Source: Desmodesmus armatus (taxonomy: Eukaryota > Chlorophyta > Chlorophyceae > Sphaeropleales > Scenedesmaceae). From it: a stretch of DNA of 64,000 nucleotides. How positions within the stretch are numbered: the first letter of the stretch is position 1; every line of letters begins with the position of its first letter. The DNA is taken from assembly GCA_007449985.2 (NCBI GenBank), contig VIIQ02000614.1, positions 372,001-436,000 of the forward strand, given 5' to 3'. This document shows positions 44,563 to 57,276 of this stretch, one piece after another. The notes below the pieces were generated by a model. That model was not told the origin of the DNA. It did no database searches and saw only the letters and a program-made list of their open reading frames with translations. A program made the translations under genes and the position numbers.

Positions 44563-45263
44563 CGTCGCGCATTCCCTGTTGTTGCTTGTCTCTCCACTGT
44601 ACTCTACTCTCATGGCATTGGCAGCTGCTGTCGTCAGCACCGTGTAACTCAATGATCAGTGGCAACCCATGGCACACAATACACATTCTACTGGGCGGGG
44701 CTCTCACTGACACTGGCACCGACACTTGATGGAGTTGGACAACTTCAAGTTGTCAGACAGACCCCCAGTGCACAACACGTCATGATGGGCAATATGGCAT
44801 GTATCGCCACATGCCCAGGGGTGACGACCTGTCAACCTTGGTGCTGGCAACAGGGTGCCACAGCACAACAGGGAAGCCCAGCAAAATCCTGTCGGCAGTC
44901 CAGCCGGTACTGCAGTACGTGTAGCAGCAACGTACAACATGTATCCCATGCCAAGATGCAGCGACGCCGACCACCTTCTCTATGCCACCATTAACCCAGT
45001 CTGAGAGTTGACGGACACAATGAACATGTACACATTCAAGATTGCCCTAACTGGTCCGGGTGCATAACACATCGTCACTGCTGTGATACCGTACATCGCT
45101 GTGGTTGCGAAACATGCGTCCATGATACTGTACACCACCCAAAAGTACACCAGGTACCCTGAGTGCCCAATCGACCACCTCTGCTGTAATGACAAGGCAT
45201 GCGTGGACACCCACCAGCTAGCTGGTTCCAGGCTAAACCCTATGCCTTGGCCCATTCCAAACC
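44563..45263. other. Convergent 3' intergenic region
   Basis: Lies between the unknown gene ending at 44562 and the KIAA0930-like gene ending at 45264 (minus). The + strand TGTAA at 44643-44647 serves the left gene. No minus-strand TGTAA was noticed for the right gene. No coding sequence or repeat seen. Confidence 0.4.
44643..44647 (+). promoter_or_regulatory. Polyadenylation signal TGTAA for the 43291-44562 gene
   Basis: TGTAA 81 nt downstream of the TGA at 44562; the distance is typical of a compact algal 3' UTR. Confidence 0.5.
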
Positions 45264-47515
45264 CTACACAGCCGCCAGCAGCTCCTGTGCCAAGAAGTGC
45301 ACCGGCAGCCGCAGCGTCATGAGTGCACACATCATATGGCTGGCAGCAGGACCCGGCTGCAGCTCCGATAGCACATCCAGTGCCTGCTGCACACCGCTGG
45401 CAACGACCCTTGCACGCTGCAAGCCGCGCTGCAACAGCCCCTGCCCCGCACCCACACCCTGCTGCTGCTGGTGCTGCTGTTGTGCAACCCCTTGGACCTG
45501 CCCCTGCTGCTGGCCGGCGGCTCCTGCTGCCCCCTGCTGCTGCGTGGCCAAGCTGCTGCTGGCAGCGCCAGCGGGAGCCTCTAGTTTTGTGACAGCAACC
45601 TCGCAGCGCCCCATGCCTCCAGGTCCTGTCATGACAACCTTGTCCTTCTGTGGAGCCTTAGGACCTTTCAGCCAGCCGTCCAGCAGGCTCCTGCCGTTGC
45701 GGCTGCTGCTTTCCATGAAGTCCTGTACCTGCTGGAAGGATACGTACCCTGCAAACAGGGTGCGTTTGTGGGTACCGATCTGCCACGCGCTGCTGCCGCT
45801 CTCGTCCGTGCTGCTGTGCCGGGCGGGGAGCGACGGAGCCGGGGCATCTGCATCTGCCTGCTGAGCTGCTGTTGCTGCTGGTGTGCTTATGCCTTGAGCC
45901 TGCTGTGTGGGTGCTGCTTGTTGGTGCGGGTAATATCCGCTGCTGCTGTTGGTGTTGAGTGTTGCTTGGCTGCTGAGGCGTGCTGCCATGTCTGCACCGA
46001 CGTCAGACTGCTGCAGGTCAGCTGTTGAGTCATGCATGTCCAGCACAGCGTGCAGGACGACACAGTAGCACCTGCTCACATCCTCCAGGACCTGCAGGCA
46101 CAGCCAGTTAGGCAGCCAAGTATGGCACTGTGCAGCAAGGTGCTGCCCGTGGCACAGCAGTGTGCAAGCACCGGGCTGTGTATGTACACCAGGGAGCGCG
46201 TGCGGCGTGTTGACACATGGCTTGTACACCAGGGTGTGTGTGCGTGTGTTGACACATGATTTGTGACTTGTGTGTGTGGAGCCCATGCAGCAACATGACG
46301 TCCTATAGTTTGGATAGGGCAACAAAACAGGGCTTGAGCCAGCGCATGCTGAACACAGCAGAGACTATGCACCCACACAGCTGCCCTACACCCTGACGCT
46401 GCCATCTGCATGGCATCAACAGCGCTCAGGGTCACTGCAACACATCCTGCGAATGGCCAAGTGACAGCTCACCAGGTCGTCAAAGGCATTGTCGAAGTTG
46501 TCGACTGCAAAGCAGATGTCTGGGTAGCAGGGCTGCGGGGCAGCATCCTTAGCTCTGCTGCTGTCTAGGTTGACTGCTGTGACTGTGGTGGAGGCATAGA
46601 CAGGGCGCGTGACACTGATCATGCCAGGGGTCCAGGTGCGCCCCTCTGCCACAAACGGCAGTCCCTCAGGTCTGCAGACACACAGGGAGAATGGCAGGCC
46701 AGCACCAGTGGGCTTGAGGCATTGAGCTTTGAGCTTCACACGGCAGGGGCCTGGGACATGTCTGCTGCTTGGCATCAAACCGTATTAGTGACAGTGCTGA
46801 TGTAACATGGCTCAACAAGGACCTGAACAACCCGCTGTGAGCAATCAAGGCTCCTGGGCAGCGCACGCAGCTGCAGCAGTTTGGTTGCTGGGCTTGGTGA
46901 TTGCAAGCTGCTGCTGGCTTTGGGGTGCTTTGGGCGTCTCCTGGTTGCACAGTCACACTGCTAAGACTGTGCAGTGTCACCAAGGGTCACTCACCCACAA
47001 GCCACAACTGTGAGTTGGTACTCGCTGTGCAGCACGAGGTTGAGCAGCACTGTCTGCACCCAGTCAACTGTGCCAAAGTCCTTGCCCGTCAGCTGCAGAT
47101 CGTCTGGCAGCTGCTTGGTCTTGCGCCTGACAAATACCTGTGGGCTGCCACCTGCTGCAGATGCACGCTGCTGCTTTACAAAGAACAGCAGGTCGTCCTG
47201 GTGATGCCCTGCTGAGGAGTGGTTGACAAACTGTAAGCAAGGAACAGAAAGTCCATGAGGTAGTGCCCATCATGCTACACACCCCAAGCATATTGTCAGT
47301 ACTGTCAGCAAAATCTTGACAGCAGCTGCCCAAAGGTGCTGCTGCAGCACGATTCGCTGTCCGCTGACGATGCGCACCAGAAATGTGAAGCTCTCCCACC
47401 ACTGCTGCGGACTCCACCGGTGCTGTCTGCTGGGGTTCAAGGGGTCCAAGGGCTCCTTGAGCAGCTGCAGCTGCTCTCTGATGGTCAAGAGGATCTGTCT
47501 CCTGGTGTCAGCCAT
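45264..47515 (-). CDS. KIAA0930 / DUF2045 family protein
   Basis: Homologue of the animal KIAA0930 (C22orf9) family, whose molecular role is not established. Exons: 47515-47378 (ATG), 47230-46995, 46671-46473 and 46091-45264; 466 residues, GT-AG introns with phases 0, 2, 0. Family landmarks occur in order. WWESFTFLFVNHSS and HHQDDLLFFVK match the Trp-rich start and the QDDMLFYV block. VFVRRKTKQLPDDLQ, then DFGTVDWVQTVLLNLVL, match the DIDWEESVCLNLIL region. YPDICFAVDNFDNAFDDL matches YPNIFFMIDSFEEVF. Late blocks are GPGGMGRCEVAVTKLE and the C-terminal MMCALMTLRLPVHFLAQELL. A Gln/Ala-rich insert separates the last two, a lineage-specific expansion coded by CAG/GCT triplets. Introns contain short tandem repeats near 46185-46256. 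It starts about 390 bp from the divergent gene at 47907. Confidence 0.8.
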
Positions 47516-47906
47516 GCAAATGCACTACCCCTGACCAACTGCAACTGCTGTCGTGAAGACCGGGTCCAGGAGCGTGCCTGGGGCGACGTGTCAGGTCAAG
47601 GTCAAGCCTAAAAGAGATAAATGGCAAGAATCGGGGCTGAGACAAGGCGGTTGAAGTCATTCCAACGTTTAGTAATTGAGAATATGGAACGTCGAGCGAT
47701 GCCAAGAAGTGCTTAGCACACCAAAGACATTTGAGGTTATTTTTGCAAGGTGACTCCAAGCGTGATGGCTTGGCTTGACGACCTGATCCCTGTATTGATC
47801 AGTTTGAACAGCATTGACAGGTGGTGGGACATCGACCTGCTGCATCCAGCAGTGCCACCATCTCCAGCAGGTACCCCAACATCTTCTTCGGCATCAATTC
47901 GGCTGG
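47516..47906. other. Short divergent intergenic region (bidirectional promoter candidate)
   Basis: About 390 bp between the ATG of the KIAA0930-like gene (minus) and ATG 47907 of the kelch gene (+). No clear TATA-like element. An alternative in-frame start or 5' exon for the + gene may lie here: an ATG at about 47765 opens MAWLDDLIPVLISLNSID but is in another frame. Confidence 0.4.
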
Positions 47907-50900
47907 ATGAACACAGAAATCCACCAGTATGTTGCAGGGACATGCCCGCCAGTTGTGTGGTCATCACCCACCAAGTACTACCCTGCCAAGCCAGGAGCAG
48001 TAATGCCAAACCTAGCTCAACAGCGGCATGTAGACGCTAGCAGCAGCAAGGCCTTGCTGATACTGCAGGAGAGGCTGGTGTCAGCCGCAAACAGCAGCAA
48101 GGAGCAACTGGCACTGTCAGCAGCTGCATTCCAGCGGCAGATTGCAGATGTGCAGGTGTGTTGACAGAACGACTACATCGCTCATGCATGATAATCTAGT
48201 CCTTCTTGACAGCTCCAATCCAAGTAGCATGCAATCCGCTGAGCCTCCACACCATGTGTCAGCCTGCACCAGCTTGCCAACCTGCCCATGCCCTATGTGC
48301 CACAAGCCTTGACACAACCGTCCCCTCGTGCAGGAAGCTGCATGCAGCAAGCTGGAGGCGTTGCAGGAGCAGCTGGTTCAGCAGTTCTGCAGGAGGCGGC
48401 AGCTGCTGCTTCTGAGCTCTTGCTTGCTGGCCTGGAGGCTGCAGCACCACCTGCACTGCAAGCAATTGCAACAGCAGTACTTCCTCAACCTGGTGTTCCA
48501 GGGCTGGCAGCAGGAGGCAAGCCATGTCAGGTAAGGTTTGCCCACTGGATGACTACGCACCCCAATTCAGCCACCAACATAGCAGATGCAGCATGCTCCC
48601 CACTGCACATGCACCGCCGCACAGGCTGCGCAGATGACGTCGTCTTCAGTCACCGTTTTGATGATGCAGCTGCAGTGCAATCTGTGTTGCGCAGGAACGC
48701 TCGCTTACGGCAGCAGGCAGCAGTGCTGCACAGCTGGAGAGACCATGCAAAGCTGCAGGCAGTCCACGCAGGGCGGTTGTGCAGGCTGCAGCAGCGGCGC
48801 ATGCGCAGGCTGCTGCTTGCATGGCAGCAGCAGTCCGTAGCACAGCATGAGTGCATGGCGTGGGTGCAGCGGTGGCATCGCAAGAAAGTCCAGTTCCAAT
48901 GTTACAGTGGCTGGAAGCAGCACGTGCACAGGATGCAGCAGCTGGTGCAGAGGCACAGAAGCCAGTGGCAGGCCATCATGTTGCGGCAGATGCTTCAGGT
49001 GCGACTTGCCTTCATCCATGCTCAGAAACGTTGGCCTGTTGGCAGGTCAACTAGCTGCTCGTGCCTTTCACCTAGGGGTTGCAGCATGTGCTGCATGCAG
49101 AAGCCTACGTGTACACCAGCATACCTACCACGGTCGGTCTGCACGATGTCTACATGCATTGCATGCCTTGTCGGGGACTTACTCTCAAAGGCCAGTACAC
49201 TGCATTACACGAAGTCTGCAGCACCCAGAAGGTGAAGGTGAAGGTGTGTTCTGTCATTACAGGATTGGCAGTTTGAGGTGCAGCAGCAGCGGTCAGCACG
49301 GCGGGCACACCTCAAGCGGCAGCAGACAACCGCAGCCGAGCAGCACAGGCGCCTGCGCAGCTGCTGGTCCGCTTGGCAGCAGCAGGTGGGCTCAGCACTA
49401 CAACTGGCCCACAAACACCACCACGACCGCCTCCTGCAGTCAGCGCTCAGCACATGGCTGCAGCTTCCTGCAGCGCAGCTGCGCCTGCGTGCCATAGCAG
49501 CAGCCGTTGGCAGCGTGTACCAGCAGCTGCTGCTGCAGTGGGGATGCAGGGCCTTTGGCAGCTGCTGCTCGCAGGCCGTGACAGCTAGGAGGGCTGCCAG
49601 GCAGTGCCTGAGGGCCTGGTGCCTGGCTGCTGCTGCTTCGTCGCGTCAGCGGCATGCTGTCAGGGCAAGGGATGCAGGACGTAGGCGTGCACTGTTGCAG
49701 GGCTGTGTGAGTGGCTGGGTGCGGGTCACCTGGCAGGGCTTGCGGTGTGCTGCAGCAGTGCGCAGCAGTGAGCTTGAGGTGAGGGTAAACACTGACATGA
49801 GAGGGTGCCAGGGTGCCAGGGAGCGGGGCGAGCTGGGTCATAGCTAAATCAGAGCCGCTTCAGAAGGAGGGCTAAGGGGTGGGCACATCGCCACCTGTCT
49901 TGACCATGTCCTGGCTAGTGGCTTGAAGGTTGAGACCTCTTGTTAGTCGTGCCTGGCCTGGGGTCATGTGTGTGCTGGTGCCTGCAAACCCCAGTCGCGG
50001 GCTCTCAGTGAAAACCTTTTCAAAATGGTGCTGACATTGGCTGTGCTACCCCGTCCCTGACTGTGTGTCTGGCAGGCTGCCCTGGTGTCCAGCAAAGCTC
50101 AGTGGACGTCCCAGCAGTCACAAGTGGCCCTGCTGCAACAGCAGGAGAAGCATATGGCCAAGCTGGCCAAGGCAGCCGGTAGAGCTGTCGCTCCAGGTGT
50201 GTCTCTGCCATTGGACCCCTGTTACCAACAGGGCCTGTCATGTCATGCAATGTCATGCTATGTCATCTCACGTACCTTTGGCACTGAATTACAATGGCCA
50301 GCCATGTTCAATCATTTTCCTACAGTTGTGTCATGCACCCTACCCGCACACCTTGCTGTGTGCTAGCTACCGCAGCCAGCATGCAACATGTGTGTGCATG
50401 TTACATGCAGCTCATGGTGTACCCACTCTTTCACAGCTGCAACACACAGTTTGAGGACAAGAGAAGCAGGTAGATCTGGCATTTCTGTCCATTTCACAAC
50501 ACATGGCATGAGACTGCTGCTGCTGCTGCTGCTGCCGCGCCTGCTGTAGACCTACCCCTGGCACCCACCCTACGCTGGCAGTGCCTGCCCAGCAACAGCA
50601 CTGGCAGTCACCAGCAGCTGCAGATGCAGCCCCGTGCGCGCCACGCCACGCTTGCACTTCCAGCCCTGCAGCCAGCCAGCAGCAGCACACAACACGCCTC
50701 TGATGCATCATCCCAGTACCCCACAGATTTGGTGGGCTGCCTCACTGTATTTGGAGGCGTGGCAGCTGGTGGCAGCTGGCTGCAGGACGTCAGCTTGCTG
50801 CTGCTGCTGCAAGACGACAGCAGTGCTGGGGGCAGCGGCTGCTGTGTACAGAGTGTGGCTGTGCCAGGCAGCTGTCCAGTGCCGGTGTGTGACTTTGCAG

Positions 50901-53900
50901 CCTGTGAATGCGGCCCCGCCTCTTTTGTGGTGGTTGGCGGCTTTGACGGGTCAGCGGCAGCACCCTTGTTGCTGCAGAGGTGCGTCCTCACAAGGGAGCA
51001 CCTGTCAACATGCAGCACAGCGGCGGCAGCAACAGCAAATCCTGCGGGTGTTGACTGCAGCAGCCGTGCTGCAGCCGCTGCCACTGGCAGCAGCTCTAAG
51101 GCCAGCGAGGGCTGTGGCGTCCCCAGCACAGCAGGGCAGCAACTGAGCAGTGCTGCATGGGCGGCGGGTTGGCAATGCACATGGGATGTGCTGCAGCCAC
51201 GCACCCGTAGCCCCAGGGGGCGCTCCCATCACAGCTGCTGCTGGCACACTGGCAGCGGCAGCTTGGTGGTGTTTGGTGGGTATGCGGGTGGGTGCCTGAG
51301 TGATGTGCAGGTGTTCAACCTCAAGCACATGGAGTGGTGGCAGCCACAGCAAGCAGGTGCGTGTGAGCCCAACCTGCGACGTGGGTGGACATAGGAGGGG
51401 CCATGGGTGTGTCCCAAACCTGTGGTGCTGATGCACGTTTCGTTTTGGTGCGGGTGCCGTTCTGAAAGAAGTGTTCGCAGTATATATGGACTGGGCGCAG
51501 GGGGGGGAGTGCAGCACAACTCTGCCGCCGACCAGTCACCTCCAAGCGCTGTACATGTGGGCAGTGTCTCACCCGTGCTGAGCCTCAGGTTCAAGTTGAA
51601 CCTAGGCTAGTGCTGCCAAGTGCCTGTGTCGACAAGCCACACATCTCGCAGGCCAGCTGCAGTGGCATGATGATGCTGTGTGCGGCTGTGGCAGTGCTGG
51701 TCTGCATCATGCACCTCCCACCGGTGCCATCTAGGTCAGAGTCAGATCTGACTTGTGTGTGTTATGTGCTGCTGCTGTGACGTCAGGCGTGTGGCCCAGC
51801 GGTCGGCGCGGACATGCTGCGGTGATTCAAGGTGACAACTTGTGGGTTCATGGCGGCCTGGACAGCAGTGGCCAGCACCTGCAGGACCTATGGCGGCTGG
51901 ACCTGCACTCATGGCAGTGGCAGCAGCTGGAAGGCAAGGTGAGGCTGCAGGCCTGTGAGCCACGTGCTTCATGATGCGGCCACACCTGCCAGTCGTGGCT
52001 GCTACAGCCGCAAGGCAGCGGCTGCCTTGTGCAGAGATGTTGCTTTCAGAACGCTGTCTCTTCACAGTGCTGCATGGTGCTGTGTGCAGTTCTGCGTGCA
52101 AATGAGTGCTTACAGCAAGACAGGCAGCCCTTCTGTAGCACTGCCTCACTTGGACAGACTCGCTAATAGCAACGGCTGACTGCGGCTTGCTGTGCTGCAG
52201 GCGGGTGGGCTGGTCAGCAGCTGTTGCCCAGCAGGGCGGCGAGCACATGCCTTGGCTGGTGTGCAGGGCCACTTCCTGCTGCTGCATGGCGGCTACAGCG
52301 GCTCCTGTGAGCTGCTGCAGGACACCTGGCTGTATGACACAGCTAGGGACTGCTGGATGCCTGTGGAGTTGGAAGGTGAGGGCACTGATCTCAGGTCATG
52401 ACCTGTGGCAGGAATGACGGCCACTGGCTGGGGTGGACTAACTCACTGTTGACGTGTTAGCCCCTTTCTCTGCAATGAGTCCGAGTCCAGGAAGTGTTGC
52501 AGCTGTACAAGCATGCAGCTGTGCAGCTGCAGGCAGAATGCATGCAAGCATTGTGACAACTGCGGTTGCAGCAGGCTGCGCTAGGCCACGTATGTGCTGC
52601 CTATCAGTCCTGCTTTAACCCGTCCAATGCTGCTAGGCGGGGGTCATAGTATTAATACTATATAATACTCCTCCCTAGCAGCCAGCGCTTTGCGCTCGAG
52701 CCTCGTCTCTGGAGCTAGCCGATGGCTAATTAGAGCAAGTCATATTCGATGTGGCCCTTCCCCAAGCCGGAGAGTCCGTCCATGCGGCAAAGGCAGCATG
52801 CTCGGGGGTCTGTTAATATGGACATGTCCATTCTCCCGCAGCAGCAGCGACTACATGCAGCGGCTATCTGGTGTGGTGTGATGCCATGCCGTGGCAAGGT
52901 ATCTTTGAGGGTTCCCACGTCAGGTGGCGAAGAAGGAGCAGCCTAGCTGCGTGGACAGTCAGGGAGCAGCAGCAGCAGCAGTGCTCACTCTCACTCATGT
53001 TGTGGCTATGATCGAGTTGTCTGCCACACAGCTCACAGGATCACCCGCCCTATCCCATAACACGGACATATGGATGCCACATGGATGGTTTTTGGGGGCG
53101 GTTTTCAATGTGTGGTTGCACAGCAGCTGGTGTGGTGACCTGGCGAACAGCTACTGTCGTGGGTTGCACAGCTTCGCTCACCCAGCTACGCCTGGTGCTT
53201 GCCTGGGGCACTCTTGCGACTTGCTGACCACAGGTCTTTGGGAATCCCTCTACAGTAGTTTGGTTTTGAAACCACAGAGCAGCATGTGTGGGGTGGTCTG
53301 CAGCAGCCCGTTTCAGCGCTGCTGCTTCTTATGCCCTTTGTATGCCTGCGTTGTGGCCGTAACTGGCACAGGCTTTCTAGTGTCCTAGGTCACTGGTCGC
53401 CTGGTGGTGTATTGCTTGTCTTGCACCAGGGTCGATTTGCTGCTGGCAGCTTGCTGCTTGGGCAATGAACCTGGCCGGCAACACGTGTAATGATAAGGGA
53501 GCCGGCTGGAGTGTCAGGCAGTCAGGGACCAGGCAGGTGTTTGCAGGTTGGCTGTGGCAGTCAGCAATCCACAAAAACAGGCACTTGTGTGCCTGCTTTC
53601 TGACAGGATGCTGACAATAACTTTGCATGGTTCACTGTTGACATGCTGCAGCTGCAGCTGCTGACCAGCCGGTTGCCAGGGCTCTGCACTCTATGACCTA
53701 CCTCCAGCAGCGGTGCATTGTGGTCGGGGGCCAAACCAGTCTTGGCCCTCTGGGCCAAATGGGCGTGATGTGCAGCCCCGCAGTGCTGCATGCACAGCAG
53801 CTGCAGCAGCAGGTCCTCACGCTGCAAGAGCAGCTTTTGAAGGCACAGGTGGAGTGCCTCGACCTACAGGCAGAGCTGCAGGGTTGCAGGGCCCACAAGG

Positions 53901-54327
53901 AGCAGGTTGAGGCATCAAACAAGGTGTGCGAGATGCCTGTCACTGCTTGAAAATGTGCTGCTGACGACAGGGGCACACAGCAGTGCGCCCGTCGCACCTA
54001 TAGCCAAAGCTCGGCATCCCAGCGCGTGCATGTTTGACAAGGACGGCAGCGATCGCCTGCCTGATGGCCTGTTGTCACTGTCAACTGTCCCAAAAACAGG
54101 CCCTTCAGCAGAAGGCAGCAGCTGCTGAAGACCTAGCAGCAGCCAGCTTCCACAGCAGCAAAGCTGACCGCACGGCTCTGTCGGCAGCAGATCAAGCAGC
54201 GGCGACAGCTGAGGCGCGCGCCCAAGCAGCAGCAGCACTGGTTGAGACGCTGGAGCGGCGCTTGGAGCGTGCACGGCAGGGCGGACGCAAGGCTCTGCAA
54301 GCAGCAGCTGTCCTGCAGCACTGCTGA
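47907..54327 (+). CDS. Trp-repeat helical (Sfi1-like) plus kelch-repeat plus coiled-coil protein
   Basis: Exons: 47907-48155, 48334-48530, 48695-48998, 49263-49778, 50076-50196, 50550-51356, 51787-51938, 52201-52375, 53652-53923 and 54100-54327 (TGA); about 1,006 residues, phases all consistent. Residues ~60-430 are basic, Gln/Arg-rich helices with Trp spaced about 20-40 residues apart (LLLAWQQQ, VQRWHRKK, YSGWKQHV, CWSAWQQQ, LSTWLQ, LRAWCL), resembling Sfi1/centrin-binding or calmodulin-binding repeats. Six kelch-like blades follow, with GG pairs: LTVFGGVAAGG, FVVVGGFDG, SLVVFGGYAGG, LWVHGGLD, FLLLHGGYSG and CIVVGGQT. A C-terminal coiled coil (LTLQEQLLKAQVECLDLQAE) ends the protein. A scaffold of centrosome, basal body or cilium is plausible but inferred. 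The start is the least certain part. Confidence 0.72.
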
Positions 54328-57276
54328 GGCATGGCATGAGGGCGCTCTTGTTTGACGCATCGCAGGGGTGCCATGTCTGGTGGATGTTGCAATGACAGCA
54401 GTGATAGTCGAGTCATGATGATAGGTACAGTGGTGAGCAAGTGCGCCGCCCAGTATTAATTCAACACCAACTGAAAACAGATTTGTTACACAACGACCAC
54501 AAGCAGACACACTGCATGGGCATAATGAAGTGAGCCAATTTGCCACTGCCGTGCACAGGGGCAACAATTCAAGATGCACTGTGGCTGTTCCAGTGCCCGA
54601 GGCACATGCAGCCGAATCAATGTCTGCACAGCACATCCCAGTGTATCACCGGCAACTGCATGGTGCGCAAAGCAGACACGACTGCACTGCAGCAAGCAGC
54701 CTCGCTGTGCAGCCATCCCCCAAAATGATTGTACTGCACCTGAACTCCTCAAAATCCACAAACAGACCACAGGACAAAAGCACACAGAAATATCACACAG
54801 CCCTTGCAGCTTGACTTCTGACGTCCACCAGGCAGGACAACCCTGCATGGCTGAAAATGAGAAAAAACCCGCCTTCTCAGTCAGCCAGCTGCCTTTCTCA
54901 GCAGCTGGGGCCATGCATATCCTACCAGATTGGACCGCTGGCTGCATCAATACCCAGTGTGTGCACTCTCACATGACAGGCTGTCAGGCAGACAGTACAG
55001 CCTGACCAGCCTAAAAAGGCCAGTCGCAACACGAGCCCTTGCCGGCCAGCCCAGCAGCCCAGACAAAACTGACAAAGGTGCCAAGGCCTCCATTGCAGGA
55101 TGACCGTGGCTCAATTGGATACATGTAAGTGTACCATGCACTGTCAAGGAGCACACCCCACTGCAGCCCAGCTAGGTTCAAGTAGTAGGTAGCGTCAACA
55201 GAGGTCTTGCGTGCATACATTCTCTGCCAGGTTCAGACGGTGCCACCTATGTTGTTGCAATAACCACACACTAGACAGCCCCAAGACCCTGAGTCTCGCA
55301 ATCAGAAGCCCTGAGTCAGATCTGGCAACAGAAACATAGAATGGACACTGTCCTGGATGTTGTGCAAGACTTGCTGCCAAACTGAAGGCCAAACAGCCAA
55401 CAACACACATAGTGTGCTACAGCCCAACGTAAGAGGATCTGCAACTCCTGGCACGCTGCAGCTGAAGCTTACACAATCCTCTCAGCTGGCTTCCTGAACC
55501 TCACCAGCACGATCAGCATGCTTGGTGCCTGTGACACCTGCAGATTCATCAGCATGATCAGCACGCTTGTTGCCTGAGACACTTGCACACCACACCAGAC
55601 AGCAAACCAAATCCTGCCAAGAATCTAGCACACGCACAGGACTGAGCAGGTTGGTGCTCGTCCCTGGCGCCCTGCAGCTCAGCACATTTGCCACACAACT
55701 GCTGCGCAAGAGCAGCAGCCAGACCCCCTGCAGCCCAGACACATTCCTTTCACCTTGAAATGCACAGCATGTGTTGTCTCTCAGCAGCCAACTGTGGCTG
55801 CTTGCAGCTTGAGCAAGCTGCTGCAACAAAGAAGCAAAGAGCACCAGACAGACAGCCGAGTCATCCACCCGACTTCTGAATAATCAAAGAACACTAAGGT
55901 AACACTGTAAGTAAACCACAAGCCACTGCTGATTACAAGGCCCCCCCCAGTGACACAAGCGATGAGTACTCTGCATCAAAGCTCTGGCAGCCCTCGCCCC
56001 TGCTGCCTGCCCATCTGCTGAGTGGCCAAGGGACTCCCCAACCAACAATGTGCTGGCCGCACCACACACCACAGTGCCTGCAGCACAGCGGTGCTGCCAG
56101 GTGCTTCTACGAGAGTGCTGACAAACCAGAGAGCCAGAGCACCCGTGCTCCTACGTACAAACAATCCACAGGCCAGGCACTGACAGGGCCCAACTGCCAT
56201 ACTGCATTGTCACCTTCACCCCAGCCCCCCACCCTAGCCAATGTTCAAGCCAGCTGACACCTCTGTGCACCTTGAACTGGAAGTTGTGGAGCGTCCCAAC
56301 CCAAATACAGACACCCAACACTTGCGTGCTTAAACGTATGTTGTGAACACCTACTTCAGCCATGAACGCTCAAAGGAACAACGCCTGACTGCATGCGCAC
56401 TCATCCAAACATGCTGCTGCAAGAAACGTCCGTATGTAGTGCCTTGCCAGAGCCATGCCTGCCCGCCCTTCAAGCAGCAAGACTCCTTACAGCACAGAGT
56501 GTAGCAAATGCACACCCTGTGCTACACCCTGCCTGCCTTGTCAAGCTGGCCACAGGCACACCACAGCTAGCAACAACACCTTCAACCAGGGGCCCGACGC
56601 TGCCGCTGGCACCGTGCCACCAGCACACAGTACAGACCCAACTGCACAGCGCATTCAGCAGCAGTGAAAACCCACCCAACAACCCTCATGCATGACCCAA
56701 AGCAGTCGGGGATGGTGACGAACACATGTACAAGCGGTCAAGGTGAGATTGCGGCTGTATTCGAGATGGACAGGCCCCACTATCAGCACAAGCAGTGATA
56801 CTACCTGTCAACCTACTGCACCCCTGATCATCAGCAGACTGCCAGGCGCCCCGCAACAAGAAACACACTTGGGCTGCAAGCGTACACAAACATGCCACAG
56901 GGCCTGTTGTACCCACCCAACGTTGGTCAAACTGCAGCAGCAAGTAATCCACAAGCTGCCAACCACAATACTCATACAGCCTGCCAATCTAGGCCCAATA
57001 GCAACTCAGCCCCGGCACAGCCCTGGACCACACACAGCCTTATAAAGACGAAGAAGCACACCAGGAGGTTGCAGCAGATCGTATGATGCGGCAGCACCAC
57101 CAACAACACACAACGGACATTTCTCGTTTTGGCTGGACACCAACAGAACATTTCCCGTCGCCAGCAAAACCCAACAGTCCCTCAAGCCAAGCACAACACA
57201 ACAAACAGGGCCCAGGAATACGACAACACAGCCCTGATGGGCTCCACAAGCGCACACATGCACTGGCCTATCAGCA
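54328..57276. other. Long CA-rich non-coding stretch; 3' UTR of the diacylglycerol kinase and convergent intergenic
   Basis: Nothing coding is supported over about 2.9 kb. The + strand is CA-rich (minus TG-rich), as expected for the 3' side of the minus-strand gene ending at 57277. The nearest minus-strand TGTAA is at 56487-56491, about 790 nt after the stop. Further minus TGTAA motifs occur near 55930, 55470 and 54485. The composition switches close to 54330, where the + strand kelch gene ends. Confidence 0.5.
56487..56491 (-). promoter_or_regulatory. Polyadenylation signal TGTAA (minus strand) for the diacylglycerol kinase
   Basis: ttaca on the + strand, the first minus-strand TGTAA downstream of the stop at 57277. 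Inferred from the motif alone. Confidence 0.35.

Noticed and set aside
54480..57270. Several 60-100 codon + strand frames
   Set aside because: Thr/Pro/Gln/His-rich frames in CA-rich DNA, without splice structure or motifs; most likely the antisense of a 3' UTR.
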